64,000 nucleotides of DNA, taken from Acanthacorydalis orientalis (lineage: Eukaryota; Arthropoda; Insecta; Megaloptera; Corydalidae). The stretch is from NCBI GenBank assembly GCA_034766995.1, contig CM068322.1, positions 16,131,810 to 16,195,809 on the forward strand, written 5' to 3'. A model generated the notes under the pieces. It did no database searches. It saw only the letters and a program-made list of their open reading frames with translations, and was not told the DNA's origin. Positions 1-14,352 of this stretch are shown piece by piece. Each line of letters opens with the position of its first letter. The stretch's first letter is position 1. A program made the position numbers and the translations under genes.

Positions 1-1431
1 TCTGGCTTCAGGCCCATAGAATTATTTTGGTTTTGTATTATTTTATATATCGATAAACCAATCGTAAGTTGAAGTGTTTTTTAATTGACAGTATGTAATT
101 TTTTATATTATATTTATTGTACAATTCTTATTTCATTTTTTATTGTCCGGAATGTGTAAAAATACAGATTTTATCTGATTAATCGTAAACATCTTAGAAA
201 TATATACAAAAATAAACTTCATTCTCTAATATTTTATAATTTGTGTATAATTTAATTTATTTTGAAATTTTAATATTTCGTTTTATAGTCACTGGCGATT
301 GTCTTATAAAGTATTTAATGTTAGATTAAACTAATGTTTATAAAAATCTTGAATGAGTAACATGAGAACAAATCATAATCAATTTGAAATTATTAATTTA
401 AAAATGTTTAAACCAGCAAGTATTTATTTTACTAATTTTTTTTATTCTTTTACTATATATGTATTACGTTTTCACTGCTTATAATTCATGATAAATTATT
501 CATTCTAAGAAATTGTAATAATTTTTTAAAAATCCACAAGTCATAAGTCAAGGAATCATCTGTCAATCTTCTATAGTAGCCTACTTTTTCATACGATTAG
601 TCTTCAAAGTTGTACCATTACACAATAAAACAAAATCGTTATAAGATGCATTTCATACAATAGTAACAAAGTATACAGTAAGAAATATGAAAATTGTTGT
701 ACAATACTATTAAAACATGAGAATATTATTCGGACCATTCTTATTTGTTTCATTATAGTCTACGAAATATTTTCTTAATAATATATATTATGTACCTGAA
801 GTAAGTCTCACGGGTTTATTTAGCATATCTTATATGTTTTATATTATTTCACTTGTTAATACAGAAATAGTAATTTTTATTAGTATATTTAGAAACTTTG
901 TTTCACAGAATATTTTTATGTATCATTAAAATTCCATTATTTCTTTTTGTTTAATTATTATAAGTTTAATTCACGCCTGTATGAATATAAAAATAATATA
1001 ATTAATTATTAGTTTTAGAGGTAACTGTTACTTTTCTTACTTAATTTAACAGATTTTGTATATAATGCCATCATTTTTGTTCATTTAAAAAGAATAAATT
1101 GGATGCTACATACACCACTTCTTATCCCTACATACAACATCCAAAACCTATAGTTTTAAATCTGTTATACATTTTGAATATTCAAAGTACAAAGTTAAAT
1201 TGTAATGTAGTAGAATCGTATTTTTTTAAATTCGTTCTCTTCTAGAATTATTTTCGAACCTATCCAAAAACTTCATAGATATATCTTGTAATTTTGTTGC
1301 GAAATCGTATTAGATAAAAAATAAAATATTACTTAATAAAATGTACGTTATAACAAAGATTTGAAAGTAATACTATTAATTTGAAATATATTTTTTTCGC
1401 GTACAAGAGGATTATTTCAAATAATGTGTGT

Positions 1432-1839
1432 GTATATATATATATATATGTGTATATATATGTGTATATATATGTGTATATATATATATATATACGTTTA
1501 ATTAACATATGCACCGTGCAATATATTTTTTTTATCTCGAGATCATTGAATTGGGTTATGTGCCCTATTAACTCTCTCCTATTTCAGTCAAGGTCTTTAA
1601 TGACAAGACAAAGATTATTCACGTTTGTGCGAACAAGTAGGTAGTTACGCTTAACGTTGATTGTATAATAGTAATTTTAATTAATTTAATAATGCATTTT
1701 GTACATAGAGATATCATAAAATTAAAATAATTAAAATGCGTGTGTAAATAAACTTATCGAAATGATTCCGCAGAGATTGAATTTAAGATACATTTGAAAC
1801 AAAGAACACATTTTTTCTTTGTGTGTGTGTGTGTGTGTA

Positions 1840-1872
<33 letters not shown>

Positions 1873-1958
1873 TAGGTGTAAACATATGTATTTATATATT
1901 AAGAATCTTATGTGCAAAATGTGAAATAAAATGTAATATAGTATGCGTACTATTATGT

Positions 1959-2000
<42 letters not shown>

Positions 2001-2002
2001 CT
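1432..2002. repeat. three (TG)n/(TA)n microsatellite tracts
   Basis: Tracts at about 1428-1495 (TATG/TA mix), 1820-1871 (TG then TA) and 1959-2002 (TG then TA). The TG-to-TA junction recurs at many sites in the window. Short frames here encode only YIYIY or THTHT runs. Confidence 0.9.
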
Positions 2003-2402
2003 TTTCGTATCTGAATGTCCACTCTTCGGGAGCATATATAGAGAACCAAAAGGTTAATTATACTTATCTCTAAATTTGTTTAAATTCAATTTTGTTTCCA
2101 TGATCTGACAATAGTGATCATTAGATGAAAATATCTCCCTCCTAATCAATATAACATACCATGTTCTCATTAAAATTTTTAAGTTGCTCCTTGGGGCACA
2201 TTTCCACTCCTGTCAAAAATATTTTTCATTCATTCGCTTCTTATATGTTTATCGACTGATATGTTTATTTAATGTATCGGTTACTTTTTGACATTATTTT
2301 ATCAGTTGACTCACTTCAGTAATTTCTATTGTCTTTTCTATAGAGTCGCACATATTCTATCCACAAACTGCAGTTTTTTTTTGTTACTTGTTTGTTTTCA
2401 TA

Positions 2403-2405
<3 letters not shown>

Positions 2406-2452
<47 letters not shown>
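2406..2452. repeat. (TA)n array
   Basis: Uninterrupted TA dinucleotides, then TACATATGTATGTATG. Confidence 0.9.
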
Positions 2453-2454
<2 letters not shown>

Positions 2455-4762
2455 ACATATGTATGTATGTATTCTATTCCCAATGATAATAATGTTTCTT
2501 TAACCTACATAATTTGTCAACAGATTCAGCTTCCTTCTTACAAACATTTAAATATTCATATTTCATTTGAAAATTAACGTAACTATATGTAATTATAAAT
2601 TAAAATATATTATGGGAAAATATTATTGTTAAAATGTGCTGTGAAACAAACGTAAATGTATCTTAATTCTTACATTATTACATCTATAACGATTTCACGT
2701 CTTTTAACTCGTACGCTGTTATTATCCGTTAAGCGTTTTACTATTATAAATATATTTTAATGTTTTATCAAATTAAAGTTTTTAGAACGTATTTGTCGTT
2801 CAAAATGGTGAAATTGTCAAAAACAATATAATTTTTTCCTTGGTAACATTTCAGAAAAATAGATGTAAACATTACTTCAGCATCTCGTAAACCAATATTT
2901 TTTTACTTTTGTTTGCAAAATCTTCAGCGTTAAAAGTATTGATTGGAAATAGAAACGTGTTCAGCTGATCGATCTGATTGTATGTTACACGTTCACAAAT
3001 TGTTATTTAAATTGTTTTATAGTCACTAATTGTATACAAACACTTATTTAAGCCATATATCAAGCATATAAGTCAATACTTTGAAAACGTTTTGTGTCAG
3101 GGATATTCAGATCGTGAATTGAAAAGATTCATTTTAAGATGTTCTTAATATTGGTCGCTCAAGACCATGAACATTATCAGATGTGAAGTGCATATTTAAT
3201 TAACTTCAAGTAGTATTAAGTACGTGTTCCTTTACACGCTAATGCATTCGAATACAAATAGTTATTAATTAGTATGCAGTTAATGTATACATTTTACAGT
3301 ATGCCTTTGTAATAGAACGTAAGAATTGTAAGGTTGAATATTCTTGTGAGAGAATTTATTCAGAAAAATATTATAAGTTTTTCACATATGTGATTTTCTA
3401 TTCTTTCAATTTTTTCATTTCAAATAATGAATGTGTATGCATACATGGATAGAAAATAATAAATGAAGACCGTGTTGTGATTTTTCAGATTGAAAGTATA
3501 AAATTGTCCCTCCTTAACATTATTTTTATTAATGATATTCTCAGCAGTACAGTTTACAATACGATATTTTTCTAGGTGATTAAAATCATCACAATACAAG
3601 CGTTTGAAGGTTGTATACTAAAAATATTGATTTTTTTTAAATATAGTTAACAAAACATCTAATTTTATACAATAAACGTGGGGTATATTAGGTTAATCAG
3701 AAACGAATATATTAAAAGTAAATATATTTAAATCTTTTCTTTAAACATCATACTGGCAGACAAATGATTTCTAAGAATCAGCCCATACATAGTTTTTCTG
3801 TATATTTTTTTTAATTTCAAACATTATTTTTATAATATTAAAAATGTGTTTTATAATATTGAAAATAACTGGTGGTATATGCTAATTTTTTTTTTCGAAA
3901 CGCATTCTGAAAATTGAAATATTTCTCTTATTGACTGTTTATAAGCAAGTATATTGTGTATAGAATTAAAATAAACTAAATAGTAAATTAACGTATCATT
4001 ACATGCCACACGATATATTTTTACCTTATTATCCTTTTTTTCTTATTTCGATATTAATGAATACAGTTAGTTTTCAAGATTTCTTATGATTTCTGTCAAG
4101 TCAGTGTTTTTTATGAATGTGTTAAACTAATTATATTTACATCGATAGTGTTCGATTTGATATAAATAGAAATAAAAGTAGGTCAAGAAAACTGAGGTCA
4201 TCAAAGTTATACTTTGTATTTTCTTTGCTTGCCTTTGATCACATAATTCTTCATCGATTGTTTCGTTAGGACGCAACGATTTTCTGCTCCGATGGCCGTA
4301 TTTAATGTATTTTTATGCTATTGACCTGTCATCGGAATTGCCATATTGAAAATTAATTTTCACGCATATAATTATGAATAAGTATGAACATAAAATGCAC
4401 ATAAACGTCTTTAAATATCATTTTAACTCTTACTATACAACAAAGTTATTCTTTTTGTACACTGGAACTGATTGTATGATTATATGTCTTACTGCAAATG
4501 CTTTTGAATTATTCATATTCTCTATATTACTCTGTACTCGTATTATTTCAATTATTATCGCAGATGATAGTCTTATGACGATTATTAAAACTATAAATCA
4601 TCTGTGCAAATATATAGTGAATGAATGTAGTAAAAATTATATTAGTAAAAATTAGAATATAATTCACATGACAAAATAAAGAAATAATTCAGTACAAAGT
4701 AAAGAAAATCAGAGTGACTTTTAATGATACGATGTTGTGCTAAATTTTGTGTCATATAATAC

Positions 4763-5012
4763 TAGGGGACTTTGCCCCCTACTCGTTGTGCTCATCAACC
4801 CCTGGGTTCGTTGCGCTTGCGCACTTGTCAATTATAAGCATGTCATGTGACCGTATGAATCAATAAACACATTTGGGTATTATAGAAGCCACATATCAAA
4901 TAAATGAGGGACGTCATGGATTTATATATGTTAGCATATCTATATAAACATTCTCGCAGATAGATATTTTTTTGCAACGTGTTTATTTATAGTGTTTGTG
5001 GATAATTTTGGT

Positions 5013-5069
<57 letters not shown>

Positions 5070-5221
5070 AGATATATGTTAGTATGTCTATATAATCATT
5101 ATTGCAGACAGATTTCAACGTGTTATTTTATATATGAGATAAACATATTTGAGTACCGTAGAAACCTCGACGTCATACATAAATAAGTGGACGTCATCGA
5201 AATTTTTTGTGAATAATTTTG

Positions 5222-5280
<59 letters not shown>
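4763..5280 (+). repeat. repeat with GC-rich end, copy 1, with duplicated interior and (TA)n/(GA)n
   Basis: Begins CTAGGGGACTTTGCCCCCTA and continues with CGCTTGCGCACTTGTCAATT and ATAAGCATGTCATGTGACC. The interior contains two diverged copies of a ~150-200 bp block (ATATATGTTAG.ATRTCTATATA, CAACGTGTT, GACGTCAT, TGTGGATAATTTTG/TGTGAATAATTTTG), each followed by a (TA)n run; the second run ends in (GA)n. Confidence 0.6.
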
Positions 5281-5285
<5 letters not shown>

Positions 5286-5472
5286 ACTATGTTTTATAAG
5301 TAAAATCTATAATACTAGTAAAATCGAGAAACATCTAGTTTCTCAAACAATTTACAAAGAATTATTTATTTCAAATGATTTTGAATATAATTATTAATAA
5401 TTCAATAAAAATTTGAAGGACATCAAATAAAAATTTATGAGTCCTGAAATGAATATGTTCATTTACACTACA

Positions 5473-5474
<2 letters not shown>

Positions 5475-5521
<47 letters not shown>

Positions 5522-5533
5522 GTATATATATAT
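5475..5533. repeat. (TA)n/(TATG)n array
   Basis: CATA/TA run passing into TATG repeats. A separate (GA)n run lies at 5755-5774. Confidence 0.9.
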
Positions 5534-6925
5534 CGCTCAAAGTATTGTTAACTTAGATGATTATTTTAAACTAAAATAGTGCATTTAACATGAGGCACAA
5601 ACTTATATTTAAAGGAACAGGTGCTTATTTTAAATGTAATCCATTACTATTTACAGACATCTTCATTTTTAAAGTATGTTACAATTCTTCTGTACAAAAT
5701 AAGTAAATAATTCATTTTTGGCTTCTTTTCACTCTGAGAATATGTTACGGTATAGAGAGAGAGAGAGAGAGAGACGAGTTACAGATTTTTTATGAAATCA
5801 AAAAAAAACATTTTTTACGAATCACGACATATAGAGACGACCAGTAGTTTTCCCAAAGAAAACGATAAAAAATGTTGATTTACATTTTAATAGAAAATTA
5901 TATTTATGAAAATTATACAAATGCATATTTAAAACTCCTACAGTGACGACCAGCCTGAACTTTTGAAGATCCTACTAGAACAACTCTTGTTTTTTTATGA
6001 AAATCTGAGAAAAAAAACTCGTCTTATATTCGGGCTAATACGGTACTTATTTTAATTAGAATACATCTTGAAAGTTTTATCGAATTTCAAATGATCATAT
6101 TTATATACGTGCCCTAAAATCTCAAAAATTCATTCATTCGAATTTGACACAAATTCAATTATTACTTTACCAGTTGAAATATATACGTTCTTATCAAGTA
6201 GATAGTAGTAATCGTTTGTATAAAAAAAATCTTGATTTTTAATTCCGTAGCTGTTAATAACTGTATTATTTTCCCATCCTTTTTTATAACGTATGTTTAT
6301 TCGTTTTGTTGATTATTCCGTACTTTTTATCGTACATCTTTCGTACTTCCTGTGATGTCGAAATTCGTTGAATTATTTTGATATTCAGAACCCATGTTTC
6401 ATTTATGTTAAAAAGAGAAAAGACTACATGGATCTGGTACTTTTTTCTTCAAGTTGATTTATCGATTGAGATGTTTCATAAATTGAAAAGGAGTAATTCA
6501 TGTTCAATCACTTAAAATAGCTCTTTAGCAGATATCGACGTTTACCATTAATCCAACGTCAATACCCTTGGAAACATTGATATCTGTCGATAAATTCATC
6601 CTTATGTAAAGAAGCATCTATATAGCTTCAATTCTTTTCAGTAATGTTTTATTATATTCCAGTCATTCAGTGCATCTATTTCTTATTGTTAAATGTTAAA
6701 GAAATAATTATCTCAAATAAACTTTGAATTAACTCTTTTAATTCTGCTAGTACATACATATATACCACCATTTTTTTTAAGTTAGTTGCTTGGTGGTATA
6801 TTTTTTGTACCAAGGTCTGGAACAATACAGTCCGATGGTATAATTTGTGAACCACTTAAAGAGATTGCTTCTGGTAGTTCTGTAATCTATCTAACAAATG
6901 ACAGCTATTATTTGTAAGCTAGAAC

Positions 6926-7152
6926 AGTGGCAACGCCTACTGGACTGCATCAAGGAGTCTGTTAAAAAAAGCCTTGTTCTTCTAAAGTCTGTTTTTAGTC
7001 AAATGTATTGTACTTGAAAGAGTCATATTACCTATAATATTGAATTACCCATAAGAAAATAAACGAATTGAAAAACAACGCTTAGATATATAATGTTTAA
7101 AATCGTATAAACATTTTTACATGGGGGCACTAAAAGCGCAATGACGCCACTG
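6926..7152. mobile_element. possible small MITE with CAGTGGC ends
   Basis: CAGTGGCAACGCC at the left faces GCAATGACGCCACTG at the right, a short inverted terminal match typical of hAT-like MITEs. The interior is noncoding. No clean target duplication was seen. Confidence 0.3.
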
Positions 7153-7772
7153 CTATGCGGACATTACAAAAGCAACTTTATACATTGTTTTGCATACAGT
7201 TACATAAAAAGTTACGGCTCCATAAATACGTTGTCGTGCATGCGTGTATGCACAGAAATTATACATGTATACTTTTATAATAAAACACACACACTGTATT
7301 GTGCGCTGACAAGTTCATGAACCTTGACACAATTACGTTGAGAATAGCTAAACAAAAATTAACTTTCATGATCGAACTTTTCTATGAATTTTAATTATTT
7401 GTATTATAAAGACGCATATGTGTGCGTATATATATATATACACATGCATACATACATAAATATATGTTTCATAGTTAATTACAGCCAGTTACATCAATAA
7501 TAACAACTTTTTATTTTTATAATTGTGTTTAAGGTTTTTATGTTTCACAAATTTAACCATAAAATTGTGAGATTGTCTATTAGTACTACATTCATTTAAT
7601 AATACGCATTTGTAAGGTATTTAAAAAATATACCTTTTCAAAAAATATTAATTGATTTTTTGTTATAATGTAAAATAAAATGCACGAATTATTAATGAAT
7701 ATTTCCAATGAATTTGAAAGTGATATCAATAGGTATAAGTAAACATAACTGACTGCTTTTTTTTACTTTCAG

Positions 7773-8014
7773 GTTAGAGTTCCTCTAAAAATCAATTTTA
7801 GAGCTAAACTACGTGATGTGGTTGTTCAATTTACCAAAAAACATTTAACTTGTGGTATTAAAGGACAACCTCCAATTATCGATGATGATTTTCCGCATGA
7901 AATCAAATTAGAAGAATCTACATGGGTTATTGAAGACGGAAAACTCATCTTATTGAATTTAGAAAAGGTCGTTAAAAATTCATTTTCAATTTAATTTTAG
8001 TTTTGTAAATCTAA

Positions 8015-8096
<82 letters not shown>

Positions 8097-9497
8097 AAAT
8101 ATTTTATGTTTATACACCTACTGCAGATACTAAAAACTTATGTGTATATTACAAACTTTTACCCGTGGAAATACAGTTTTGAATAAATACATATACCAAA
8201 TTCTTCCAGCTTGTACAATTCCATGCTTCTCTCGACATTTCAATATATTTAATTACTGGTCTTTTTCTAGTCGTTTTTCTAGTCATTTTTATATTTATAA
8301 ACTCTCTGTCAATATTTTCTATTCTTGCAGTAAACTCACGCCTTTGTATTCATGTCAGTTGTATTGTTTTCTTTATTCTTTCTATTATTCCTAATATACA
8401 TCTCTTATGATTATTCAAAGTCACTGAATTGTTTTGGAATTGAGGGCTCGTGTGATATTTCAATAGTTAAAGGTAGAGTATATTGATTGAATATTTTTCT
8501 TTCTGAAGTTAAATATTCAATTTAAATCTCAAAACGTTTTTTTTTTAAATGAACTTTATTCCATTTTATTCTCCTACTGTTTTTTTCAAAAAGTAACCCA
8601 TCTTGAAATGACTTAAACAGACATACTTTTCATACTTTTTTAATGTCTTCGAATTCTGTTCATTTCATTTCAGTGTTGTTTGAACAATCAAATTCATTAA
8701 GCATTATTTTTTTACTATAGTTCATATTGAGCCCTATTTCATTTTTCTGATAAGTCCTACCAAAAAAATAATCATTTCGAAAATTAGCCAGCTTTAGTTT
8801 GTTATTTTATCTGATTTGATTCAGATATATATTTATTAATTTTATTTTTCTATAAGTTTTTTAATTTTTTAATGTACATCTAGATTTCTTTCACGCAATC
8901 TTTTAAGAGAATGCCACGTAAATACTCAAAGAAAACTGTTGTATATTCGAAATATACATGTGAACTTTTCAGATCGGCGTATTTTTAGATAAACAGTTTT
9001 ACAACACCTGAAACTAATATCTACTAAATTTGTATTTTTTCAGATATCTGTACATATCCATTTATCAAATATAAAAACAAATAAAATGTTTTATATACAT
9101 TTTCTGTTCCCGTGCATTTTTTCAAAAATATCAATTATTCATATTATTTGAATTTAGACTTTTAAAATTTAGGTAAATAAAATGCAGTGGTGGACAAAAT
9201 TAATTGTTAGTGATCCCGAGATAAGTACGAAAAAAATTCAGCCTGAACCATCAAAATTATCTGATCTTGATGGTGAGACACGTGGCCTTGTTGAAAAAAT
9301 GATGTATGATCAAAGACAAAAAGAACTCGGCCTTCCAACCAGCGATGAACAAAAGAAACAGGATGTCATTAAAAAGTGTGTATTAATATTTTAATGTAGG
9401 TACTTCAAAAAAGTCTTTCTGTTAAACATTTTTATCACTTACCAGGTTCATGGAGCAGCATCCTGAAATGGACTTTTCAAAATGTAAATTTAGTTAA
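7773..9497 (+). CDS. nudC: NudC nuclear distribution protein, 3' part (three coding exons)
   Basis: Coding exons are 7773-7967, 9173-9375 and 9446-9497, each with AG acceptor and GT donor and matching phases; the last ends in TAA. They encode the C-terminal 149 residues. The first exon carries most of the CS (p23-like) domain, including [20 protein letters not shown] and the W-x-IEDGK stretch. The second starts [10 protein letters not shown] and holds the family hallmarks [20 protein letters not shown] and [11 protein letters not shown]. The third ends [16 protein letters not shown]. NudC is a cytoplasmic Hsp90 cochaperone acting with Lis1 and dynein in nuclear positioning and mitosis. Animal NudC is about 330 residues, so the N-terminal coiled coil and acidic linker are missing here. 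I found no exon for them between 1 and 7772. The first frame is open at its acceptor, and a (TA)n array begins about 50 bp after the first donor. AATAAA occurs about 40 bases after the stop. Confidence 0.95.
8016..8092. repeat. (TA)n array in a NudC intron
   Basis: About 38 TA units beginning 48 bases after the NudC donor at 7968. Confidence 0.95.
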
Positions 9498-12119
9498 GCA
9501 CTCAACTTTCCTTTTTTGTACTATGTTTAAGTAAAATAAAATATGCACATTAAAAAAAGATTAACATCATTGCGATATTTTTTTTATTTTTATGTACTTT
9601 CAAAATAAATAAAAATACTTTTTGTTTGAGTAACCCGCGCCTTCTTCCAAAATTGGATAAGGCATCTTCATTTCCATTTTTAATCGTTAATATAATATTT
9701 TATTTTTGCTTTAGGTTTTATTTAATGTATTGTACTGAATGAAATAAAGTTTATGCTTCGTTCTTTACAAAAATAAATTGAGCATATTTATTGTAAAGAA
9801 AAATCAATTTCTTAATATCAACAACTTGATTTATTGTTTTCCACAAAACCCAATTTACTTACGTTCAGTTTTATTTCTACTATTTTCAGTAGATATTACT
9901 ATACAAAATATTAAACGTATGTACTGGAAAAAGTGTATCAATTTTTTATATTTCGGTGATTTTGTTACCTATAGTTATTTTTTAACGTGACCATTTTATA
10001 CAAAAAAAATTGAACTCAGTCCAGTTCGGAATGTTTTTAAAAAAGCACATTTCTAAATTCATCCGAAAACTAAAAAATATATCAATACACAAATAATTAA
10101 ACTCGAACCACAATAGATTTTTTTGTGTCCAGCAGTTGATTGTTGTCTATTTCAATATGCCAAAACGAATTTCGATGGTATTGTCATACCACAAATCAAT
10201 CTTCAGAGAGTAGACATAGATAATTACTTTAAATTTTCTATGATTGCGCTGTTACTACACTGGCGTATCAAAATAAACAATAATATTGGACATAAATAAA
10301 TAAAACATTTTTATGTGTTTAGGGCGATAATTCCTTTATGAATTTAGTCACAAATTAAAATTATCGTTGAGAATTGTTTTATTATATTTGAAATGATAAA
10401 ATTTTAATTATGAAATGTAGTTCGTTTTGTTATTTAGTGTAATGTATTTTGAAAACATATTTCAGTGATTGTAAAAAAAAGTGTGGCGTTTATAGAAAAA
10501 ACGTTTTATATAAGTACTTGAATTAATAGTTCCGGAATGTCGATATGAAAATTTTAATCTTAGAAACAGCTGTTATGACATTCCAATAAAAAATGATAAT
10601 GTTGAATAGCTTGCAATAGTATACAATTGATTACTGTAACTTTTCGAGAATCAGAGACAAATCATTTTCTTGTCATAAAAATGAATATCAAGAATAATGT
10701 TAGATTGTTTTATTTGGTACTCAAAAGACGCTAAAACGTTTTATTATTTACATTAGCTAATCAGTCTATTAATCAGAACAATTTTTGGGATATGTAATAA
10801 ACTCTTCTTAAGAAGATAATATATTTTGAACTAATTAAAAATGAACATTTTCTTTATTAGAATGAAGCGAATATTAATTTCGCTTTCAAAGACAATAGTA
10901 CTGATCGTTTTCATAATAAATATTCTAATAATAATTAATAATAGAACAGTAATAGTAAATATTGATAATAACTAAATCAATTACAAGAAACGTTATGGGC
11001 TCTATACACTATCAGTTCTGCTATTAGTTCTGACCGATCAGTTATGATCGGTAAAATAAACCGAGGGTGTGTGGTATGTGTATTATTCAGTTTTGAACTG
11101 ATTAGTCTAAGAGATTCCATCATTTATCTAACCAACCAACTGAACGGAATTTCAGTTAAATCGTTTAGTTTTTGTTTGTTTCTTCTTGAATCTTAATTTT
11201 TTGTTATTTTTAGTTAGCTAAAAATTAAACTTTAACCTCTTAATGTACAAATTAATTTTAAAACCGGTCAAAAAATAATCAATTTTTTATTAAATAAAAT
11301 TTTTATTAGTACGTAATTAACAAAAATATTTTTTTTAGTGGCGTAGCAAGTGTATTTTAACTTAGGAGAGGGGCACACGTTTTTGAAAATTAATGTTTTG
11401 TCATAAATGGCACAATTCAAAATACTGATAAATTAATTTTAGTAATTCAATACTGTTTGCGACATCCTTTATATTAGAAATATAAGTATATAGAAGTATT
11501 TATATGAATGTTACAACCCCCGCGTCGGGTACGAACAGATAAAAATGTTTTTAGAAATGTAACGTCTCAATTAAATGTAATGATGTGTGTATACACAGTC
11601 TTATCAGTTAAAACTCTTTAGATTGAACTGACAGCCAAACTGGTAGTGTATGAGGTCCTTTAGAACTAAAGCACATTAGACTTGATCAATAAAATCATGT
11701 TTATGTCGACATGTGATGCAATTCTATGAAATTATGTTAATGTAGAATATTCGCCCTCGCACGCCATATTCTACAGACATGTCTAAGAAATACCTCTTAT
11801 TGTATTAGTCACGAAACAGTTCAAGAATTTTTTTAATTGATTTGAAGACATTTAATCATGCAAAAAATTGGTAATTCAAAGTTTGAGTTAAGATGTGTAT
11901 GTATTTTTTAAAAAAAAACGTTCATTATTTTAATACTGTTTTTAGGGCTGTTTAAATTCACATTCACGAACAGTTTGTACACTCATCGCTCAAACTATAC
12001 ACAAATTTTCTTATGAAAAATATTCAATAATCTTATATTGATCAATTTTGATTGTTGCTTGTACATATTTTGATATAAATGATAATATTTTAGAGTTGTT
12101 AAAATAATGAAAAATCTAA

Positions 12120-12275
12120 TATTTTTTGTTATATACCTTAACGCTCGAAGAACGGACGATAGAATTGTCATCGAAATGTGCATAAGCAAGAATCAAAAAT
12201 GATCAAAAATACATTATTGAACATTTAGGGTCTCGTCACGTGAATCAAAAATTCATTTGTGATGTGTCCGTTACT
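12120..12275 (+). repeat. repeat pair member A, possible Penelope-type terminus
   Basis: Shares with 41085-41190 the order GAAATG(T/C)GCATAA, AATCAAAAATRATCAA, AATA..ATT.GAA.ATTT and TTTGTGATSTG. Upstream is CGAAGAACGGACGATAGAAT with a short hairpin. The layout recalls the CTGARGA...GAAA hammerhead-like motif at termini of Penelope-like elements; that assignment is tentative. Confidence 0.35.
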
Positions 12276-12468
12276 ATTAACTTTTTTATTAATCCACGCG
12301 AAACACCAAGAGAAAAAAGAGAAAAGAAGGCAAATATACTCTAAAACACATTATTTTAATATTGTAAATCTTTTTCAATTAAAGGAAAATAATTCATTGT
12401 AAGAACAATTATCGGTAAACAAACCTAATACTCTAGATTCACCATTTAATTTCATACATATTTGACCT

Positions 12469-12473
<5 letters not shown>

Positions 12474-12519
<46 letters not shown>
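12474..12519. repeat. (TA)n array
   Basis: Pure TA run between the NudC and ODR4 genes. Confidence 0.9.
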
Positions 12520-12520
<1 letters not shown>

Positions 12521-13329
12521 CCGTATTAGGTATTTTTTTAAATAATTCAAAATGATTTATACTTGTATATTTTTTTATCATTTCAATTGCGTTTAATTTA
12601 TGATTATTTCTCCCTATACTATATTTATCATTACTTATGCACTTACTGTTATGCAAATCATTCTATGATTATCGTATATATGATTACAAAATTCGTATTC
12701 ATTTTGTATACATGTAATTTATTTTACCTGTATAATATTCGTTGAAGTTATAAAAAGAACCAATTACTTAATATCGTACAATCAATTATCAATGAAACAA
12801 TTTCATTCTTTATTTTTTATATTTATGGGAACAAATATAATCTGATATTATTTATTCATTGTAGATTTTTTATTCTACATCCAAATTGTATACCATTCAA
12901 AACAATATTGTTTTTATTATAATATCTTTCTATGCATAAAAAATAATTCCATCGTAAAATTTCAATAAAAAAAAATGTTTTTTCGCATAGATTACCTCCT
13001 CACAATGCCGTTTCCCCCGCTACTCTCAACAAGTAACATATCAACCATTTCCATTCCCGATCATCAATGATTGGTTGATGTATATTGTACGTATATCATG
13101 GTCTCTGTTCTGATTGGTTAACATTAGTGACATGTATGTAAGTTCTCTCACAGTGTACAACGAAAGAGATGTATTCGATTTCAATGTAAAAATGGTGACA
13201 TTTATTCAAAGTAGTATATTCATTGAAGTCTTAGAATAAAAATTTTGTACACATTTTAACATTATATTTTGTTAATTTTTATAAACTTTCCCAATAAAAA
13301 AATTGCAACTTACATTTTATACACATTAT

Positions 13330-13417
13330 TTGTGTGTATAATTTGTTAATGTCTGTTATTTGTTAGATGAGAGCTGGGGGAGTAAGCGTAGCGAATAGGG
13401 GGCAGAGCCTCCTGGAA
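13330..13417 (-). repeat. repeat with GC-rich end, copy 3
   Basis: On the - strand: CCAGGAGGCTCTGCCCCCTA, TTCGCTACGCTTACTCCCCC, then A+T-rich DNA. The GC-rich end matches copies 1 and 2 but the following part is diverged. A C-rich block near 12990-13020 could be the other end of the same element. Confidence 0.45.
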
Positions 13418-14216
13418 ATATTCAGAAAAAACAGAATTAAAATAGTTTATATTTTTTTCAATTCTGTAACATATTCATAAACATTTAATTACACTTGCTG
13501 AGGTGCTGAATGAAAAAACTAATTGTATTGTATCTTATTTTAGTCCGATTTAAGCGTTGACAACTAATATGTTGGTATATTTGACTATAAAAAACGAAAT
13601 TATGTTATTGTAGCTATTTTTAGTAAAACCATTGAACCAATTCATTTCTATATTAAAATTATAATCATTAATTTACTATTATAATTATAGAAATACACGA
13701 CTGGAATTAAAAAAATTGCCCTACATGTTATTTACGGAATCACTTAAAAAATATAATAAAATATCTAAAGTGTGAATAATCAATGATTCATCACACTATG
13801 AAATGAAATAACTGAATTAATATTTTGACTCACCAATGTATATATACAAAGGAGAGAACTAAGCTGGGACCACACAAAATTTCATTAGAAACTGATTTAA
13901 AATTATAGAATTTTTAACTTTTTTATGCAACTTAAATTGTAATTGTGAATTAAAAAATTTTTGCTAAACCAAAAAATGTCAAATTTTAACGTTGTTTCCA
14001 AAAACTAGAAACTTCAATACACAAAAAACAAATGACAACGTTATTGTTATGAAGAAAAAATATTTACTTAGTCAATTTTGAGTATACCAATTCTTTTTGT
14101 TTATACGGCGAAAATAAATAATATAAACAATTCGAATGAACATATGAATTTGTTGCAATATGACAATAAAATTTCATTTTACTGTTATGCCAGTATTAAT
14201 GAATATTTTTGAATGT

Positions 14217-14352
<136 letters not shown>

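Larger units (their letters stand above)
1..7772. other. noncoding A+T-rich stretch upstream of the first visible NudC exon
   Basis: Apart from the listed repeats I see no exon with family-level similarity on either strand. A 93-codon ORF at 4374-4655 has no recognisable domain or exon context. Probably NudC intron. Confidence 0.6.

Noticed and set aside
4374..4655. 93-codon ORF starting MNKYEHKMHINV
   Set aside because: No recognisable domain, A+T-driven codon content, no splice or promoter context; within the range expected by chance in this composition.
12990..13417. C-rich block at 12990-13020 as the inverted partner of the GC-rich end at 13417
   Set aside because: Similarity is short and loose; a terminal inverted repeat cannot be defended without more copies.
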